DNA of 64,000 nucleotides from Microbacterium rhizomatis (GCF_008710745.1 NZ_VYSA01000002.1:1149819-1213818), one strand, 5' to 3'. Shown: positions 50,671 to 60,652, counted from the first letter of the stretch. The notes: generated by a model from the sequence alone, not told the origin. Numbers and translations are program-made.

Positions 50671-52379
50671 GCTCCCCGCGTCGTCCGCCAGAGTGCGCGG
50701 CGTGCCTCCTGCTCGACCGGGTCGGGCACCGGCAGCGAGGCCAGAAGCCGCCGGGTGTAGTCGTCCTGCGGGTTCGTGAGCACCTGCACGGTCGTTCCCT
50801 GCTCGCGCACCGTGCCGTTGCGCAGCACCACCACCCGGTCGGCCACCTCGTCGATGACGGCGAGATCGTGGCTGATGAACAGGCAGGCGAAGCCGAGGTC
50901 GCGCTGCAGATCGGCGAACAGCTGCAGCACTTTGGCCTGCACCGACACGTCCAGGGCGCTGGTCGGCTCATCGGCGATCAGGAGCTTCGGGTCGAGGGCG
51001 AGGGCCCGCGCGAGCGACGCGCGCTGCCGCTGCCCGCCGGACAGCTCGTGCGGGTAGCGGTCACCGAACGCGACCGGCAGGCGTACAGCATCCAGCAGCT
51101 CGTTCACGCGCTGACGCGCGGCGCGCGGACTGCCGGCGCGACCGTGGACGACCAGCGGCTCGGCGATGCACTCCGCGATCGTCAGCAGCGGGTTGAAGCT
51201 CGTCGCCGGATCTTGGAAGACGAAGCCGATGTCGGGCCGCAGCTTGGTGAGGTGGCGGGGCTTCGCCTTGCGCATCTCGGTGCCCAGCACGGTCAGCGAC
51301 CCGTCGAGCACCTCTGTCAGCCCGACGATGGCGCGCCCGATGGTGGTCTTGCCCGAACCGGACTCGCCGACCAGGCCGAGCACCTCGCCCGGAGCGATCC
51401 AGAAGCTCACACCCTTGACGGCCACGACGCCCGCCGAACCGAAACGGCCGGGGTAGCCGATCTGCACGTCGGTGGCGACCACCAGGCTCCCCGCGGGGGG
51501 CGCAACCGGTGCCGGAGCCGCCGGATCCTGCAGCGCACTCTTGCCGCGACCGACGTGCGGGACCGCGGCCAGCAGCTCGCGCGTGTACTCCTCGCGCGGG
51601 TTCGCGAACAGCTCGCGCACCGGCGCCTGCTCGACGATCTCGCCGTGGTTCATGACGACCACCCGGTCGGCGAGGTCGGCGACGACGCCCATGTTGTGAG
51701 TGATGAGCACGATCGTCGCGCCGAACTCGTCGCGGCAGGTGCGCAGCAGGTCGAGGATCTCTGCCTGCACTGTGACATCGAGCGCCGTGGTGGGCTCGTC
51801 GGCGATGATCAGTCCGGCATCCAGCACGAGAGCCATCGCGATCACGACGCGCTGCTTCTGGCCGCCCGAGAACTGGTGCGGGTAGTCGTCGACGCGCTTC
51901 TCGGGGTCGGGGATGCCCACACGCCGCAGGATGTCGACGGCCTTCGCCTTCGCCTCGGACTTCGAGAGCTTCTCGTGCGCGTGCAGGCCCTCGGCGATCT
52001 GGAAGCCGACGGTGAACACAGGGTTCAGCGCGGTGGAGGGCTCCTGGAACACCATCGCGGCATCGCGCCCGCGCATCGCGCGGAGTTCGGATGCTGTCGC
52101 ATGCACGATATCGGTCTCACCGCCGTCGCGGCCCCGCACGATGACCGCACCCGAGAGGGTCGCCGTCTCGGGCAGCAGGCCCAGCAGCGTGTTGGCGGTG
52201 ACGGTCTTCCCGGAGCCGGACTCGCCGACGATCGCGAGCACCTCGCCCGCGCGCGCTTCGAGCGAGATGCCGGCGACGGCGACGACCGGGTCGCCGTCGG
52301 TCGCGAACTGCACGCGCAGGTCGTCGATGCGTGCGACGTTCTCGCCCGCTACGGCGACGCCGGTGGCGATGGGGGTCAT
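50667..52379 (-). CDS. fused dipeptide/oligopeptide ABC transporter ATPase (DppD-DppF type)
   Basis: A 570-residue protein with two complete ABC ATPase units: Walker A GESGSGKTVTANT with signature FSGGQKQRVVIAMAL in the first, and GESGSGKTTIGRA with LSGGQRQRASLARAL in the second. Both Walker B and H-loops are intact. A Pro/Ala linker near residue 285 joins the halves. ATG 52379 overlaps the permease stop as ATGA. Together with the two permeases and binding protein it forms a complete peptide importer. Confidence 0.95.
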   Translation of the reverse strand: MTPIATGVAVAGENVARIDDLRVQFATDGDPVVAVAGISLEARAGEVLAIVGESGSGKTVTANTLLGLLPETATLSGAVIVRGRDGGETDIVHATASELRAMRGRDAAMVFQEPSTALNPVFTVGFQIAEGLHAHEKLSKSEAKAKAVDILRRVGIPDPEKRVDDYPHQFSGGQKQRVVIAMALVLDAGLIIADEPTTALDVTVQAEILDLLRTCRDEFGATIVLITHNMGVVADLADRVVVMNHGEIVEQAPVRELFANPREEYTRELLAAVPHVGRGKSALQDPAAPAPVAPPAGSLVVATDVQIGYPGRFGSAGVVAVKGVSFWIAPGEVLGLVGESGSGKTTIGRAIVGLTEVLDGSLTVLGTEMRKAKPRHLTKLRPDIGFVFQDPATSFNPLLTIAECIAEPLVVHGRAGSPRAARQRVNELLDAVRLPVAFGDRYPHELSGGQRQRASLARALALDPKLLIADEPTSALDVSVQAKVLQLFADLQRDLGFACLFISHDLAVIDEVADRVVVLRNGTVREQGTTVQVLTNPQDDYTRRLLASLPVPDPVEQEARRALWRTTRGA

Positions 52380-53473
52380 GACGCACCTCCCGGTGTGGAA
52401 GTCGGGGATGGGCCGGACGTCGTGGGGGTGGCGTCGGTCACGGCATCCCTGTTCGAAGCCTTCGCCGACGTGGCCGACTTGGCCGACTTGGCCGACTTCG
52501 TCGACTTCGCCGCCGAGCGCCGGCGGCGCAGGCGCGGGTCGCTCAGGTCGTTGAGGCTCTCGCCGACGAGCGTGATGCCCAGCACCACGAGCACGATCGC
52601 GAGGCCCGGAGGGATGGCGGTCCACCAGATGCCGCTCGAGACATCGGCGACCGAGCGGTTCAAGTCGTAGCCCCACTCGGCGGCGGCGGTGGCCTCGATG
52701 CCGAACCCGAGGAAGCCGAGGCCGGCGAGGGTCAGCAGGGCCTCCGAGGCGTTCAGGGTGACCACCACGGGGAGCGAGCGGGTCGAGTTGCGCAGCACGT
52801 GACGGACGAGGATGCGGGCGGTCGGAACCCCGATCACGCGCGCGGATTCGACGAACGGCTCGGCCTTCACACGCACGACCTCGGCGCGGATCACCCGGAA
52901 GTACTGCGGGACGAACACGACAGTGATCGCGATCGCGGCCGACAGGATGCCGCCGAGAAGCGTCGACTGGCCCTTGCTGATCACGATCGACATGACGATC
53001 GCCAGGAGCAGGGACGGGAAGGCGTAGATCGCATCGCAGATGACGACGAGCACGCGATCGAGCCAGCCGCCGAAGTACCCGCTCACGAGCCCGAGGAAGA
53101 TCCCGAGGAAGATCGAGAACGCCACCGCTGCGATGATCACGAGGATCGCCGTCTGCGCGCCCCAGATCGTGCGCGACAGCACGTCGAACCCGCTGACGGT
53201 CGTGCCCAGGAGGTTGATCGGGTTCGGGGGCTGCTGTGTTCCGAAGTCGACACCGTCGACGCTGCGCTGCGCGAAACCGTAGGGCGCGATCCACGGGGCG
53301 AAGATCGCCGTGATGATGAAGATCGCGGTGATGACGAGACCGGCGACGAGCATCCCGCGCTGGAGCCCGACGCTCATGCGCAGCTGCGAGATCACGGGGA
53401 TGCGCTCGCGAAGCGGGACCTTGCGGGTCGTGAGCGCGCTCGCGGCGGTGTCGGTGGGTACGGCATCCGACAT
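52376..53473 (-). CDS. peptide ABC transporter permease, DppC/OppC type
   Basis: A 365-residue permease with an N-terminal OppC extension, six membrane helices and the EAA-type loop VESARVIGVPTARILVRHVLRN. The C-terminus is extended by a low-complexity Lys/Ser/Ala tail (KSTKSAKSAKSATSAKAS) built from repeated short codons, absent from usual OppC proteins. ATG 53473 lies one base after the DppB stop. Confidence 0.94.
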   Translation of the reverse strand: MSDAVPTDTAASALTTRKVPLRERIPVISQLRMSVGLQRGMLVAGLVITAIFIITAIFAPWIAPYGFAQRSVDGVDFGTQQPPNPINLLGTTVSGFDVLSRTIWGAQTAILVIIAAVAFSIFLGIFLGLVSGYFGGWLDRVLVVICDAIYAFPSLLLAIVMSIVISKGQSTLLGGILSAAIAITVVFVPQYFRVIRAEVVRVKAEPFVESARVIGVPTARILVRHVLRNSTRSLPVVVTLNASEALLTLAGLGFLGFGIEATAAAEWGYDLNRSVADVSSGIWWTAIPPGLAIVLVVLGITLVGESLNDLSDPRLRRRRSAAKSTKSAKSAKSATSAKASNRDAVTDATPTTSGPSPTSTPGGAS

Positions 53474-53474
53474 G

Positions 53475-54548
53475 TCAGTACCTCACTCTCGGGTCGATGA
53501 GCGCGGCTATGACGTCGACGACGAAGTTGGTGAGGGCCACGATCACCGCGATCATCACGACGATGCCCTGAACCGCGACGAAGTCGCGGGCCTTCAGGTA
53601 GTCGGACAGCATGAACCCGATGCCCTTCCACTCGAAAGCGCTCTCGGTGAGCACCGCCCCAGCCAGCAGGAGACCGATCTGCAGACCGATCACGGTGATG
53701 ATCGGGATGAGCGCGGGGCGGTACGCGTGCGTCGTGACGAGGCGGAAGTTGCGGACGCCGCGTGAGCGGGCCGATGTGACGTACTGCGCATCGAGCGTGC
53801 TGATCACGTTCGTGCGGACGAGGCGGAGGAAGATGCCGGCCGTCAGCAGGCCGAGCGCGAGCCCGGGGAGAACGGCGTGCCACAGCACGTCGACGACCGC
53901 CGCAGGATCGCCGAGCCTGAGCGCATCGATGAGATAGATGCCGGTGGGGGCGTCGAGTCCCTGCAGCTTCAACTCCGTGCGCGTGGAGGCGCGACCGGCG
54001 ACCGGCAGCGCGCCGAGCCATACCGAGAAGACGAGCTTGAGGAGCAGGGCGACGAAGAAGATGGGCGTCGCGTACGCGAGGATCGCGGTGACGCGGAGCA
54101 CGGCATCCTGCCAGCGATCGCGACGGTAGGCGGCGATCAGACCGAACGGGATGCCGATGATGAAGGCCACGATGAGCGCGTAGAACGCCAGCTCGAGAGT
54201 GGCGCTGCCGTACGTCAAGAGGATCTCGGTGACCGGGCGGTTGTCGGTGATGGTGGTGCCGAAGTCGCCGCGCAGGATGCCGCCGAGGTATTCGAGGTAC
54301 TGGACGATCAGCGGGCGGTCGTATCCGGCGGCATGGATGCGCTCCTGCAGCTGATCGGGAGGAAGGCGGCCGCCCTGGGCGGCAGTGATCGGGTCGCCCG
54401 TGAGACGCATCAGGATGAAGACGAGCGTCACCAGGATGAAGACGGTCGGGATGATGAGCAGCAGCCGGACGGCGATGTATCGCCAGAGACCGCCGCGGGT
54501 CGCGGTGACGGGTTTCGCGGAGACGGGATCGTCGATCGCAGTGACCAT
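53475..54548 (-). CDS. peptide ABC transporter permease, DppB/OppB type
   Basis: A 357-residue permease with six membrane helices. The OppB landmark FILMRLTGDP lies after helix 1 and the loop TSARSRGVRNFRLVTTHAYRPALIP contacts the ATPase. ATG 54548. It follows the binding-protein gene after a 91-bp gap with a hairpin, and pairs with the DppC-type permease to form the channel. Confidence 0.95.
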   Translation of the reverse strand: MVTAIDDPVSAKPVTATRGGLWRYIAVRLLLIIPTVFILVTLVFILMRLTGDPITAAQGGRLPPDQLQERIHAAGYDRPLIVQYLEYLGGILRGDFGTTITDNRPVTEILLTYGSATLELAFYALIVAFIIGIPFGLIAAYRRDRWQDAVLRVTAILAYATPIFFVALLLKLVFSVWLGALPVAGRASTRTELKLQGLDAPTGIYLIDALRLGDPAAVVDVLWHAVLPGLALGLLTAGIFLRLVRTNVISTLDAQYVTSARSRGVRNFRLVTTHAYRPALIPIITVIGLQIGLLLAGAVLTESAFEWKGIGFMLSDYLKARDFVAVQGIVVMIAVIVALTNFVVDVIAALIDPRVRY

Positions 54549-54577
54549 GGGGAGACCTTACTCAGCGGTGCGCGTAC

Positions 54578-54609
54578 GGGGGCCGGTTCCGAATCGGAAA
54601 CCGGCCCCC
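54578..54609. terminator. hairpin between binding-protein and permease genes
   Basis: GGGGGCCGGTT (54578-54588) pairs with AACCGGCCCCC (54599-54609), and inner CC/GG pairs extend the stem with one bulged base. It lies in the DppA-DppB gap with no T-tract. Such hairpins commonly stabilise the binding-protein mRNA and reduce permease expression. Confidence 0.75.
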
Positions 54610-54639
54610 GCCGCGCGCTGCACTGCTTCGGTGGATCGC

Positions 54640-56274
54640 CTACTTGTGGAGCGGTGCGTAGCGGAACTTGAACGAGCCGTCGAGCACTGCGCCCTGGACG
54701 TCGGCACCGACGATGGCGACCTGCTTGCCCTGGAGGAGCGGCAGCGTCGACAGATCCGCGGCCACGAGGTCCTGGATCTTTCCGATCGTCGCCTCACGGG
54801 CCGCGGCGTCGGTCTGGGTCGCCTGCTCGGTGATCAGCTGCTGGACCTCGGCGTTGTCGTAGTGGTTCACGAGGAAGTTGTCCTTCGCGAAGAACGGCGA
54901 CAGGTAGTTGTCGGCATCCGAGTAGTCCGGGAACCAGCCGAGCTGGTACTCCGGGTACGCGTCCGTCGTGCGGTCCTTCGAGTACGTGACCCACTCGGTC
55001 TGGGCGAGGTTGACGGTGAACAGGCCACCGGTCTCGAGCTGCGTCTTGATCGCCGCGTACTCGTCGGCAGACGACGGGCCGTAGTGGTCGCCGTTGTACT
55101 GCAGGTTGAGCACGACGGGAGTCGTGACGCCGGCGGCCGCGAGGGCTGCCTTCGCCTTGTCGAGGTCGGGTCCGCCGTTGCCGTCGCCGTAGAGGCCCTC
55201 GAGCGAAGTGTTCGCTCCCGTGAGGCCCTGAGGAACGTACGAGTAGAGGGGCGAGTAGGTGTCCTTGTACACGTCCTTGGCGATCGCGGCGCGGTCGACC
55301 AGGTCGGCAGCGGCCTGACGAACGGCCAGCGACTTGGCCGGGTCGGCCTCGGCGGTCGATGCGCCGAACGGCATCGTGTTGAAGTTGAACACGATGTAGC
55401 GGATCTCGCCGCCGGGGCCGTCGACGACCTTCACGTCCTTGTTGGTGGCGAGGTCGGCGATGTCGGTCGCGCTGAGGCTGCGGAACGCGGTGTCGATCGC
55501 ACCGGTCGAGACGTCGAGCTTCAGGTTCGACGAGTCGGCGTAGTACTTGGCGGTGACCCCGGCGTTCTCGGCCGCGCCGAGGTTGCCCTGGTAGTCGGCG
55601 TAGGGCTTGTACGAGATGAGCTCGTTCACCTTGTACGAGTCGATCACGTACTGCCCGGCGAACGCGTTGCCCGCCACGATGTCGGCGTCGGGAGTGACCG
55701 CGTCGGCCGAGAAGACCTCTTCGTCGACGATGGGGGCTGCCGGGCTCGACAGGATCTGGGGCCAGACCTGGTCGTTGCCGTTCTTCAGCGTGAAGACGAC
55801 TGTCGTGTCGTCGGGTGCGGCGACGCTGTCGAGGTTGCCGAGCAGCGACGACGGGCCGTTCGGGTCGGCGATCTTGACCTGGCGGTCGAACGAGAACTTC
55901 ACGTCGGACGAGGTCAAGTCGTGGCCGTTGGCGAACTTGAGGCCGGACTTGAGCTTCACCGTGTACTCGGTGGGCGTGGTGAACTCGGCGGACTCGGCGA
56001 TGTCGGGGGTGACGTCGGAGGTGCCGTACTTGCTGTTGAGCAGGAACGGGTACACCTGGTTCATGACGGCGAACGATCCGTTGTCGTACGAGCCGGCCGG
56101 GTCGATCGAGGTGATCTTGTCGGTGGTTCCGACGATGATCGGCTCGCCCGACGCGGCGCCGTCCGAGGAGGTGCCGCCGCCACCACCGGAACAGCCGGCG
56201 AGGAGGATGGCCGAGGCGCCGAGCGCCCCGATGGCGAGGCCGAGGCGGCCGCGCCCAGTGTGGTGCAGTGACAT
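54640..56274 (-). CDS. peptide ABC transporter substrate-binding lipoprotein
   Basis: A 544-residue family-5 extracellular binding protein. The signal peptide ends in the lipobox LLAGC, followed by a Gly/Ser-rich linker. The mature domain has the usual VKLKSGLKFANGHDLTSSDVKFSFDR segment. ATG 56274 is chosen because the signal peptide begins there. It leads the importer operon. The ligand is probably an oligopeptide, but nickel- and other-specific members exist. Confidence 0.95.
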   Translation of the reverse strand: MSLHHTGRGRLGLAIGALGASAILLAGCSGGGGGTSSDGAASGEPIIVGTTDKITSIDPAGSYDNGSFAVMNQVYPFLLNSKYGTSDVTPDIAESAEFTTPTEYTVKLKSGLKFANGHDLTSSDVKFSFDRQVKIADPNGPSSLLGNLDSVAAPDDTTVVFTLKNGNDQVWPQILSSPAAPIVDEEVFSADAVTPDADIVAGNAFAGQYVIDSYKVNELISYKPYADYQGNLGAAENAGVTAKYYADSSNLKLDVSTGAIDTAFRSLSATDIADLATNKDVKVVDGPGGEIRYIVFNFNTMPFGASTAEADPAKSLAVRQAAADLVDRAAIAKDVYKDTYSPLYSYVPQGLTGANTSLEGLYGDGNGGPDLDKAKAALAAAGVTTPVVLNLQYNGDHYGPSSADEYAAIKTQLETGGLFTVNLAQTEWVTYSKDRTTDAYPEYQLGWFPDYSDADNYLSPFFAKDNFLVNHYDNAEVQQLITEQATQTDAAAREATIGKIQDLVAADLSTLPLLQGKQVAIVGADVQGAVLDGSFKFRYAPLHK

Positions 56275-56540
56275 AGTGCTACCTCTACTGTGAAGGAGTC
56301 GGCGGCGACGGGAAGGCGCAGCCCTCCGGCTATCATTCACGCGCAGCCCACCCACACCAAACACATACACGATTCGTAACGAGACTGAAACTCTCGGAAT
56401 GCTGTGTCGGATGCTCGGGCGCAGAGCACATCGCTCAGGATCGGCGCCTCCGGGCATCACGAATGACCATGACGAATGTCACGGCGAGGTCGTGACGCAC
56501 GGGCGATGCCTTGCCGGCGGATCAGCGCCACCATGGGGTC

Positions 56541-57521
56541 ATGCACACCACGCCCGCACCGCTCCAGAGCTCTTCCGACGCCGGTCGCCGCACGTCCGCG
56601 GTCGCGGCCTCCGGTCTCGTGAAGAGATTCGGGTCGTTCACCGCCGTGAACGGCATCGACCTCCACGTCGCACAAGGCGAGATCGTCGCCTTCCTCGGCC
56701 CCAACGGGGCGGGAAAGACCACGACGATCGACATGCTGCTGGGACTCTCGGCGCCCGACGACGGCACGGTCGAGGTCTTCGGCGAGTCGCCGCGCGCGGC
56801 GATCGCCCACGGCCTGGTGTCGGCCGTGCTCCAGACCGGAGGCCTGCTCAAAGACATCACGGTGCGCGAGACCCTCGATCTGACCGCGAGCCTGTTCGCC
56901 GACACCCGACCGGCGGCCGAGGTCATGGAGCGGGCGGGCATCACCGAGATCGCCGGCCGGCGGGTCGGCCTGTGCTCGGGGGGGCAGCAGCAGCGCCTGC
57001 GGTTCGCGATGGCCCTGCTGTCGGATCCCGGCCTGCTGATCCTGGACGAGCCGACGACCGGGATGGACGTCGAAGGGCGCCGCTCCTTCTGGAACGCGAT
57101 CCGCGCCGACGCCGCGCGCGGCCGCACCGTGCTCTTCGCCACGCACTATCTCGAAGAGGCCGACGAGTACGCCGACCGCATCGTGCTGATGAGCCGCGGG
57201 CGGATCGTCGCCGACGGCACGACAGCATCCATCAAGAACCTCGTCTCGGGCCGCATCGTGCAGGCGAACCTCCCCGGTGCCGACCCTGTCGCGCTCGCGG
57301 CGCTGCCCGGTGTCGACCGGGTCGAGATCAAGGGTGACCGCGTCGTCATCCACACGAAGGACTCGGACGCACTGGTCCGTCACCTCCTCACCGAGACCCC
57401 GGCGCACGATCTGGAAGTGACCGCGCAGAACCTCGAGAGCGTCTTCCTCGCGCTGACGTCGGATGATCCGGCATCCGCGCCGCTCCCTGCATCCGCCACC
57501 ACCGAAGGGAACCGGTCATGA
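56541..57521 (+). CDS. ABC-2 exporter ATP-binding protein
   Basis: A 326-residue DrrA/CcmA-type ATPase: Walker A GPNGAGKTTTIDMLLG, signature LCSGGQQQRLRFAMAL, Walker B LLILDEPTTGMD. The C-terminal ~90 residues form the extra domain typical of antibiotic and lipid exporters. ATG 56541 is chosen over 56511 because MHTTPAP starts the normal tail. Its stop overlaps the permease start as ATGA. Substrate unknown; a downstream two-component system suggests response to envelope stress or an antibiotic. Confidence 0.92.
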   Translation: MHTTPAPLQSSSDAGRRTSAVAASGLVKRFGSFTAVNGIDLHVAQGEIVAFLGPNGAGKTTTIDMLLGLSAPDDGTVEVFGESPRAAIAHGLVSAVLQTGGLLKDITVRETLDLTASLFADTRPAAEVMERAGITEIAGRRVGLCSGGQQQRLRFAMALLSDPGLLILDEPTTGMDVEGRRSFWNAIRADAARGRTVLFATHYLEEADEYADRIVLMSRGRIVADGTTASIKNLVSGRIVQANLPGADPVALAALPGVDRVEIKGDRVVIHTKDSDALVRHLLTETPAHDLEVTAQNLESVFLALTSDDPASAPLPASATTEGNRS

Positions 57522-58339
57522 CCGCCGCAGCCGCCACCACCGCAGATCGCGTCACGCTGGATCGGCGGGTTCCGCCGCTCGGCGGATTCAACCTCACCTA
57601 CCTCGGGATCGAGCTGAAGCGAAAGCTGCGCAACCGGCGCACGCTCATCTTCACGGTCCTGTTCCCCATCGTGATGTTCCTCATCATCGGCCTGCCCCTG
57701 AAGGATGAGCCGCTCACCGCGACCCCGATCGCGCAGGGCGGCCCTTCGGTGGGCGCCTACATCATGGTCTCGATGGCGATGTACGGCGCCATGATGTCGG
57801 CCACCCAGACCGGCGCCGCCGTCGCCGTCGAGCGCGCGCAGGGGTGGAGCCGGCAGTTGCGCCTGACTCCGCTCAACCCGTTCGTCAACGTCGTCATCAA
57901 GATGATCGCGGGCATGCTCATGGGTCTGCTCGCGGTGGTGGCGACCTTCGCGGCCGGAGCGATCTGCGGCATCCAGCTGTCGGCCGTGCAGTGGATCGCG
58001 ACCGGTCTGGTGGGCTGGATCCTCGCCGGCGGGGTGTTCACCGCCCTCGGCCTGCTCGTCGGCTACCTGGTGCCCGGCGAGAACGCGGCGCAGATCACGA
58101 GCCTGGCGATCGTGCTGCTGGCCTTCATCGGCGGACTGTTCTACCCCGTGAGCGGGATGCCCGACTTCATGCAGACCATCGCCGCGTTCACACCGGTGTA
58201 CGGCATCAGCCAGATCGCCCGCGCGCCCCTCACGGGTGAATCGGTGGACCTGCTCTGGATCGTCAACGCCGTCATCTGGCTCGCGATCTTCGTCGCCGGT
58301 ACGGCGTGGGCCTTCCGCCGCGACACGAAACGGGTCTGA
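57518..58339 (+). CDS. ABC-2 type membrane permease
   Basis: A 273-residue protein with six membrane helices, in the ABC-2 layout: the cytoplasmic N-terminus NLTYLGIELKRKLRNRRTL, then LFPIVMFLIIGLPL as first helix and the conserved GGLFYPVSGMPDFMQ loop before the last helices. It forms the export channel with the preceding ATPase. ATG 57518 overlaps the ATPase stop. The histidine kinase begins 51 bp later. Confidence 0.92.
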   Translation: MTAAAATTADRVTLDRRVPPLGGFNLTYLGIELKRKLRNRRTLIFTVLFPIVMFLIIGLPLKDEPLTATPIAQGGPSVGAYIMVSMAMYGAMMSATQTGAAVAVERAQGWSRQLRLTPLNPFVNVVIKMIAGMLMGLLAVVATFAAGAICGIQLSAVQWIATGLVGWILAGGVFTALGLLVGYLVPGENAAQITSLAIVLLAFIGGLFYPVSGMPDFMQTIAAFTPVYGISQIARAPLTGESVDLLWIVNAVIWLAIFVAGTAWAFRRDTKRV

Positions 58340-58389
58340 CCGGTGGCCTCCCTCTCGCGGCGCAGACGCGCAGAACTAGGGTGAGGCTC

Positions 58390-59568
58390 ATGGATGCTGG
58401 GCTGCGAGACCGTCACGACCGTGACGCCGGGCCGGACTGGCCCATACGCCCGCCGTCCGTCGCGACGACGCCGACGGACGGGTCGCTGCGCGACCTGCTG
58501 CTCTCGCGGGGTGCCGTCAGCTGGTACACCGGGGGCGGCATCGCCCTGATCTGGCTGATCAGCATCGCCCAGGAGGTCGTCGCCGCATCCGGCTCGGTCG
58601 CGTCGGCGGTGATCGGCGTGGTGCTGGTCGTTCTCTTCGGCGTCTCCTTCCTCATCGCTGCGCCGGTGTCGTGGTCGCTCCCCCGGCGGCACCGGCTGAT
58701 CGTGTGCGCCGGGCTCCTCGCGCTTTCGTTCAGCCTCTTCCCCTGGATCGGGTGGGGGGTGTTCGGTACCTGGACATATGTCGGGGTGCTCGTGGGAATG
58801 AGCGTGCTCCGCTGGGCCGTGACCTGGCCGGTGATCCTCGGTCTCGGCGCAACGGCCCTCGTCGTGAGCGGGATGGTGGACGGCTGGACGGAAGACATTC
58901 TCTGGCTGCCCGCGATCATCGTCTCGATCTCGCTCATGATGGCCGCGTTCGCCCGCACGACGGCCGCGATGAACCAGCTGCGGGCGACGCAGTCCCAGCT
59001 CGAGATCCTGGCCGTCGAGCGGGAGCGCAACCGGGTGGGACGCGACCTCCACGACATCCTCGGGCACTCCCTCACCGTGATCACGGTCAAGGCCGAGCTC
59101 GCCGGGCGGCTCGTGGATGTCGACCCCGCACGGGCCCGCGCGGAGATCGGCGAGGTCGAGGGGCTGGCCCGCGGCGCCCTCGCCGACGTCCGGGCGACGG
59201 TGGCCGGGTTCCGCGGAGTGAACATCAGCGGCGAGCTGGCCGCGGCCCGTTCGGCGCTGGACGCGGCGGGCATCGACGCGGATACGCCAGCCTCGACCGA
59301 CAGCATCCCGGCCCCGCATCGGGAACTGGCCGGCTGGGTCGTGCGCGAGGGTGTCACGAACGTGGTGCGCCACTCCCACGCGCAGCGCTGCCGCATCACA
59401 CTGAGCCCCCGCGAGATCGAGATCGCCGACGACGGCGTCGGGCCGACCCGCGCCGCGGGGTCATCCACGGGGCTCGCCGGCCTCCGCGAGCGTGTCGAAG
59501 CCGCCGGCGCCCGCATGTCCGTGGGGCGCAGCGACCTCGGTGGCTTCAGCCTGCGCGTGACGCTGTGA
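58390..59568 (+). CDS. NarL/DesK-type sensor histidine kinase
   Basis: A 392-residue kinase with four to five membrane helices (about 40-185), no large outer domain, and a HisKA_3 dimerisation helix with phospho-acceptor His in ERNRVGRDLHDILGHSL. A compact ATPase domain follows (REGVTNVVRHSHA; DDGVG; GLAGLRERVEAAGA). An intramembrane sensor, as in DesK, is likely. ATG 58390 begins the N-terminal tail. Its stop overlaps the response-regulator start as GTGA. Confidence 0.93.
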   Translation: MDAGLRDRHDRDAGPDWPIRPPSVATTPTDGSLRDLLLSRGAVSWYTGGGIALIWLISIAQEVVAASGSVASAVIGVVLVVLFGVSFLIAAPVSWSLPRRHRLIVCAGLLALSFSLFPWIGWGVFGTWTYVGVLVGMSVLRWAVTWPVILGLGATALVVSGMVDGWTEDILWLPAIIVSISLMMAAFARTTAAMNQLRATQSQLEILAVERERNRVGRDLHDILGHSLTVITVKAELAGRLVDVDPARARAEIGEVEGLARGALADVRATVAGFRGVNISGELAAARSALDAAGIDADTPASTDSIPAPHRELAGWVVREGVTNVVRHSHAQRCRITLSPREIEIADDGVGPTRAAGSSTGLAGLRERVEAAGARMSVGRSDLGGFSLRVTL

Positions 59569-60227
59569 GTGCGGGATCGGATGCGGCGGCCACCGCCGAC
59601 GCAACCGCCGGGGCCGAGGCATCCATCCGGCTCCTCATCGCCGACGATCAGGCCCTCGTCCGCGGTGCGCTGTCTGCACTGCTGGGGCTCGAGCCCGACA
59701 TCGACGTCGTCGCCGAGGTCGGGCGCGGCGACGAGGTGCGTGCGGCGGCGCTCGCAGCCCGCGCCGACGTCGCCATGCTCGACATCGAGATGCCCGGGAT
59801 CGACGGCATCGCCGCGGCGGCCGAACTTCGCACCGCCGCTCCTGCGTGCCGGGTCATCATCGTGACGACGTTCGGCCGCCCCGGCTACCTCAAGCGGGCG
59901 ATGCAGGCGGGCGCTTCGGGGTTCGTCGTGAAGGACACTCCGGCGGCAGAGCTCGCGGATGCCGTCCGCCGCGTGCATCGCGGGTTCCGCGTCGTCGATC
60001 CGACCCTGGCGGCCACCTCGCTCGCGCAGGGCGACTCGCCGCTCACCGAGCGGGAGACCGACGTGCTGGAGGCCGCGCGCACCGGCGGGTCGATCGCCGA
60101 CATCGCGCGCATCCTCCACCTGTCCGAGGGCACGGTGCGCAATCACCTCTCGAGCGCGATCGGCAAGACCGCCGGGCGCAATCGCGCCGACGCCGCCCGC
60201 ATCGCCGAGCAGAACGGCTGGCTCTAG
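59565..60227 (+). CDS. LuxR/NarL-family response regulator
   Basis: A 220-residue regulator with an N-terminal receiver domain (phospho-acceptor Asp in VAMLDIEMPGIDG, switch Thr in IIVTTFGR, Lys in FVVKDTP) and a C-terminal LuxR helix-turn-helix (LTERETDVLEAARTGGSIADIARIL). GTG 59565 overlaps the kinase stop as GTGA. It is the natural partner of the kinase and likely controls the ABC-2 exporter in the same operon. Confidence 0.95.
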   Translation: MSAGSDAAATADATAGAEASIRLLIADDQALVRGALSALLGLEPDIDVVAEVGRGDEVRAAALAARADVAMLDIEMPGIDGIAAAAELRTAAPACRVIIVTTFGRPGYLKRAMQAGASGFVVKDTPAAELADAVRRVHRGFRVVDPTLAATSLAQGDSPLTERETDVLEAARTGGSIADIARILHLSEGTVRNHLSSAIGKTAGRNRADAARIAEQNGWL

Positions 60228-60236
60228 GCGCCTCGG

Positions 60237-60635
60237 TCAGGCCTCCGGTCCGAGGCCGAAGTATTCGAGTTCGGCGTCGTTCAGCATCCGCGACCGGATG
60301 ATGAACCGATGGCCCGTCGGGCCCTCCACCGAGAAGCCGGCCCCGCGGCCGGGCACCTCGTCGATCGTGATGTGCGTGTACTTCCAGTACTCGAACTGCG
60401 CCTCCGAGATGAAGACCTCGATCGGGTCGAGCCCGCGAACCTCCAGCGTGCCGAGGTGCACGTCGCTGGGCCCCGTGATGAACATGCCGACGGGGTAGCA
60501 CATCGGGGCGCTGCCGTCGCAGCATCCGCCCGACTGATGGAACATGAGTGGTCCGTGCGTGACGGTGAGCTCGCGGAGGAGCTCGCCCGCGGCCTCCGTG
60601 ACGTCCACACGCTGATAGATGCCGATCGAGACCAT
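60237..60635 (-). CDS. DUF779 protein, aldehyde-dehydrogenase partner
   Basis: A 132-residue protein of the DUF779 family, with the Cys-rich FHQSGGCCDGSAPMCYP segment and a C-terminal GHRFIIRSR. These proteins are nearly always encoded beside ExaC-type aldehyde dehydrogenases; their role is unproven but metal or cofactor handling is suspected from the Cys cluster. ATG 60635. It is separated from the upstream dehydrogenase by a 71-bp inverted repeat. Confidence 0.9.
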   Translation of the reverse strand: MVSIGIYQRVDVTEAAGELLRELTVTHGPLMFHQSGGCCDGSAPMCYPVGMFITGPSDVHLGTLEVRGLDPIEVFISEAQFEYWKYTHITIDEVPGRGAGFSVEGPTGHRFIIRSRMLNDAELEYFGLGPEA

Positions 60636-60652
60636 CGTCTCTCCTGTCTGTG

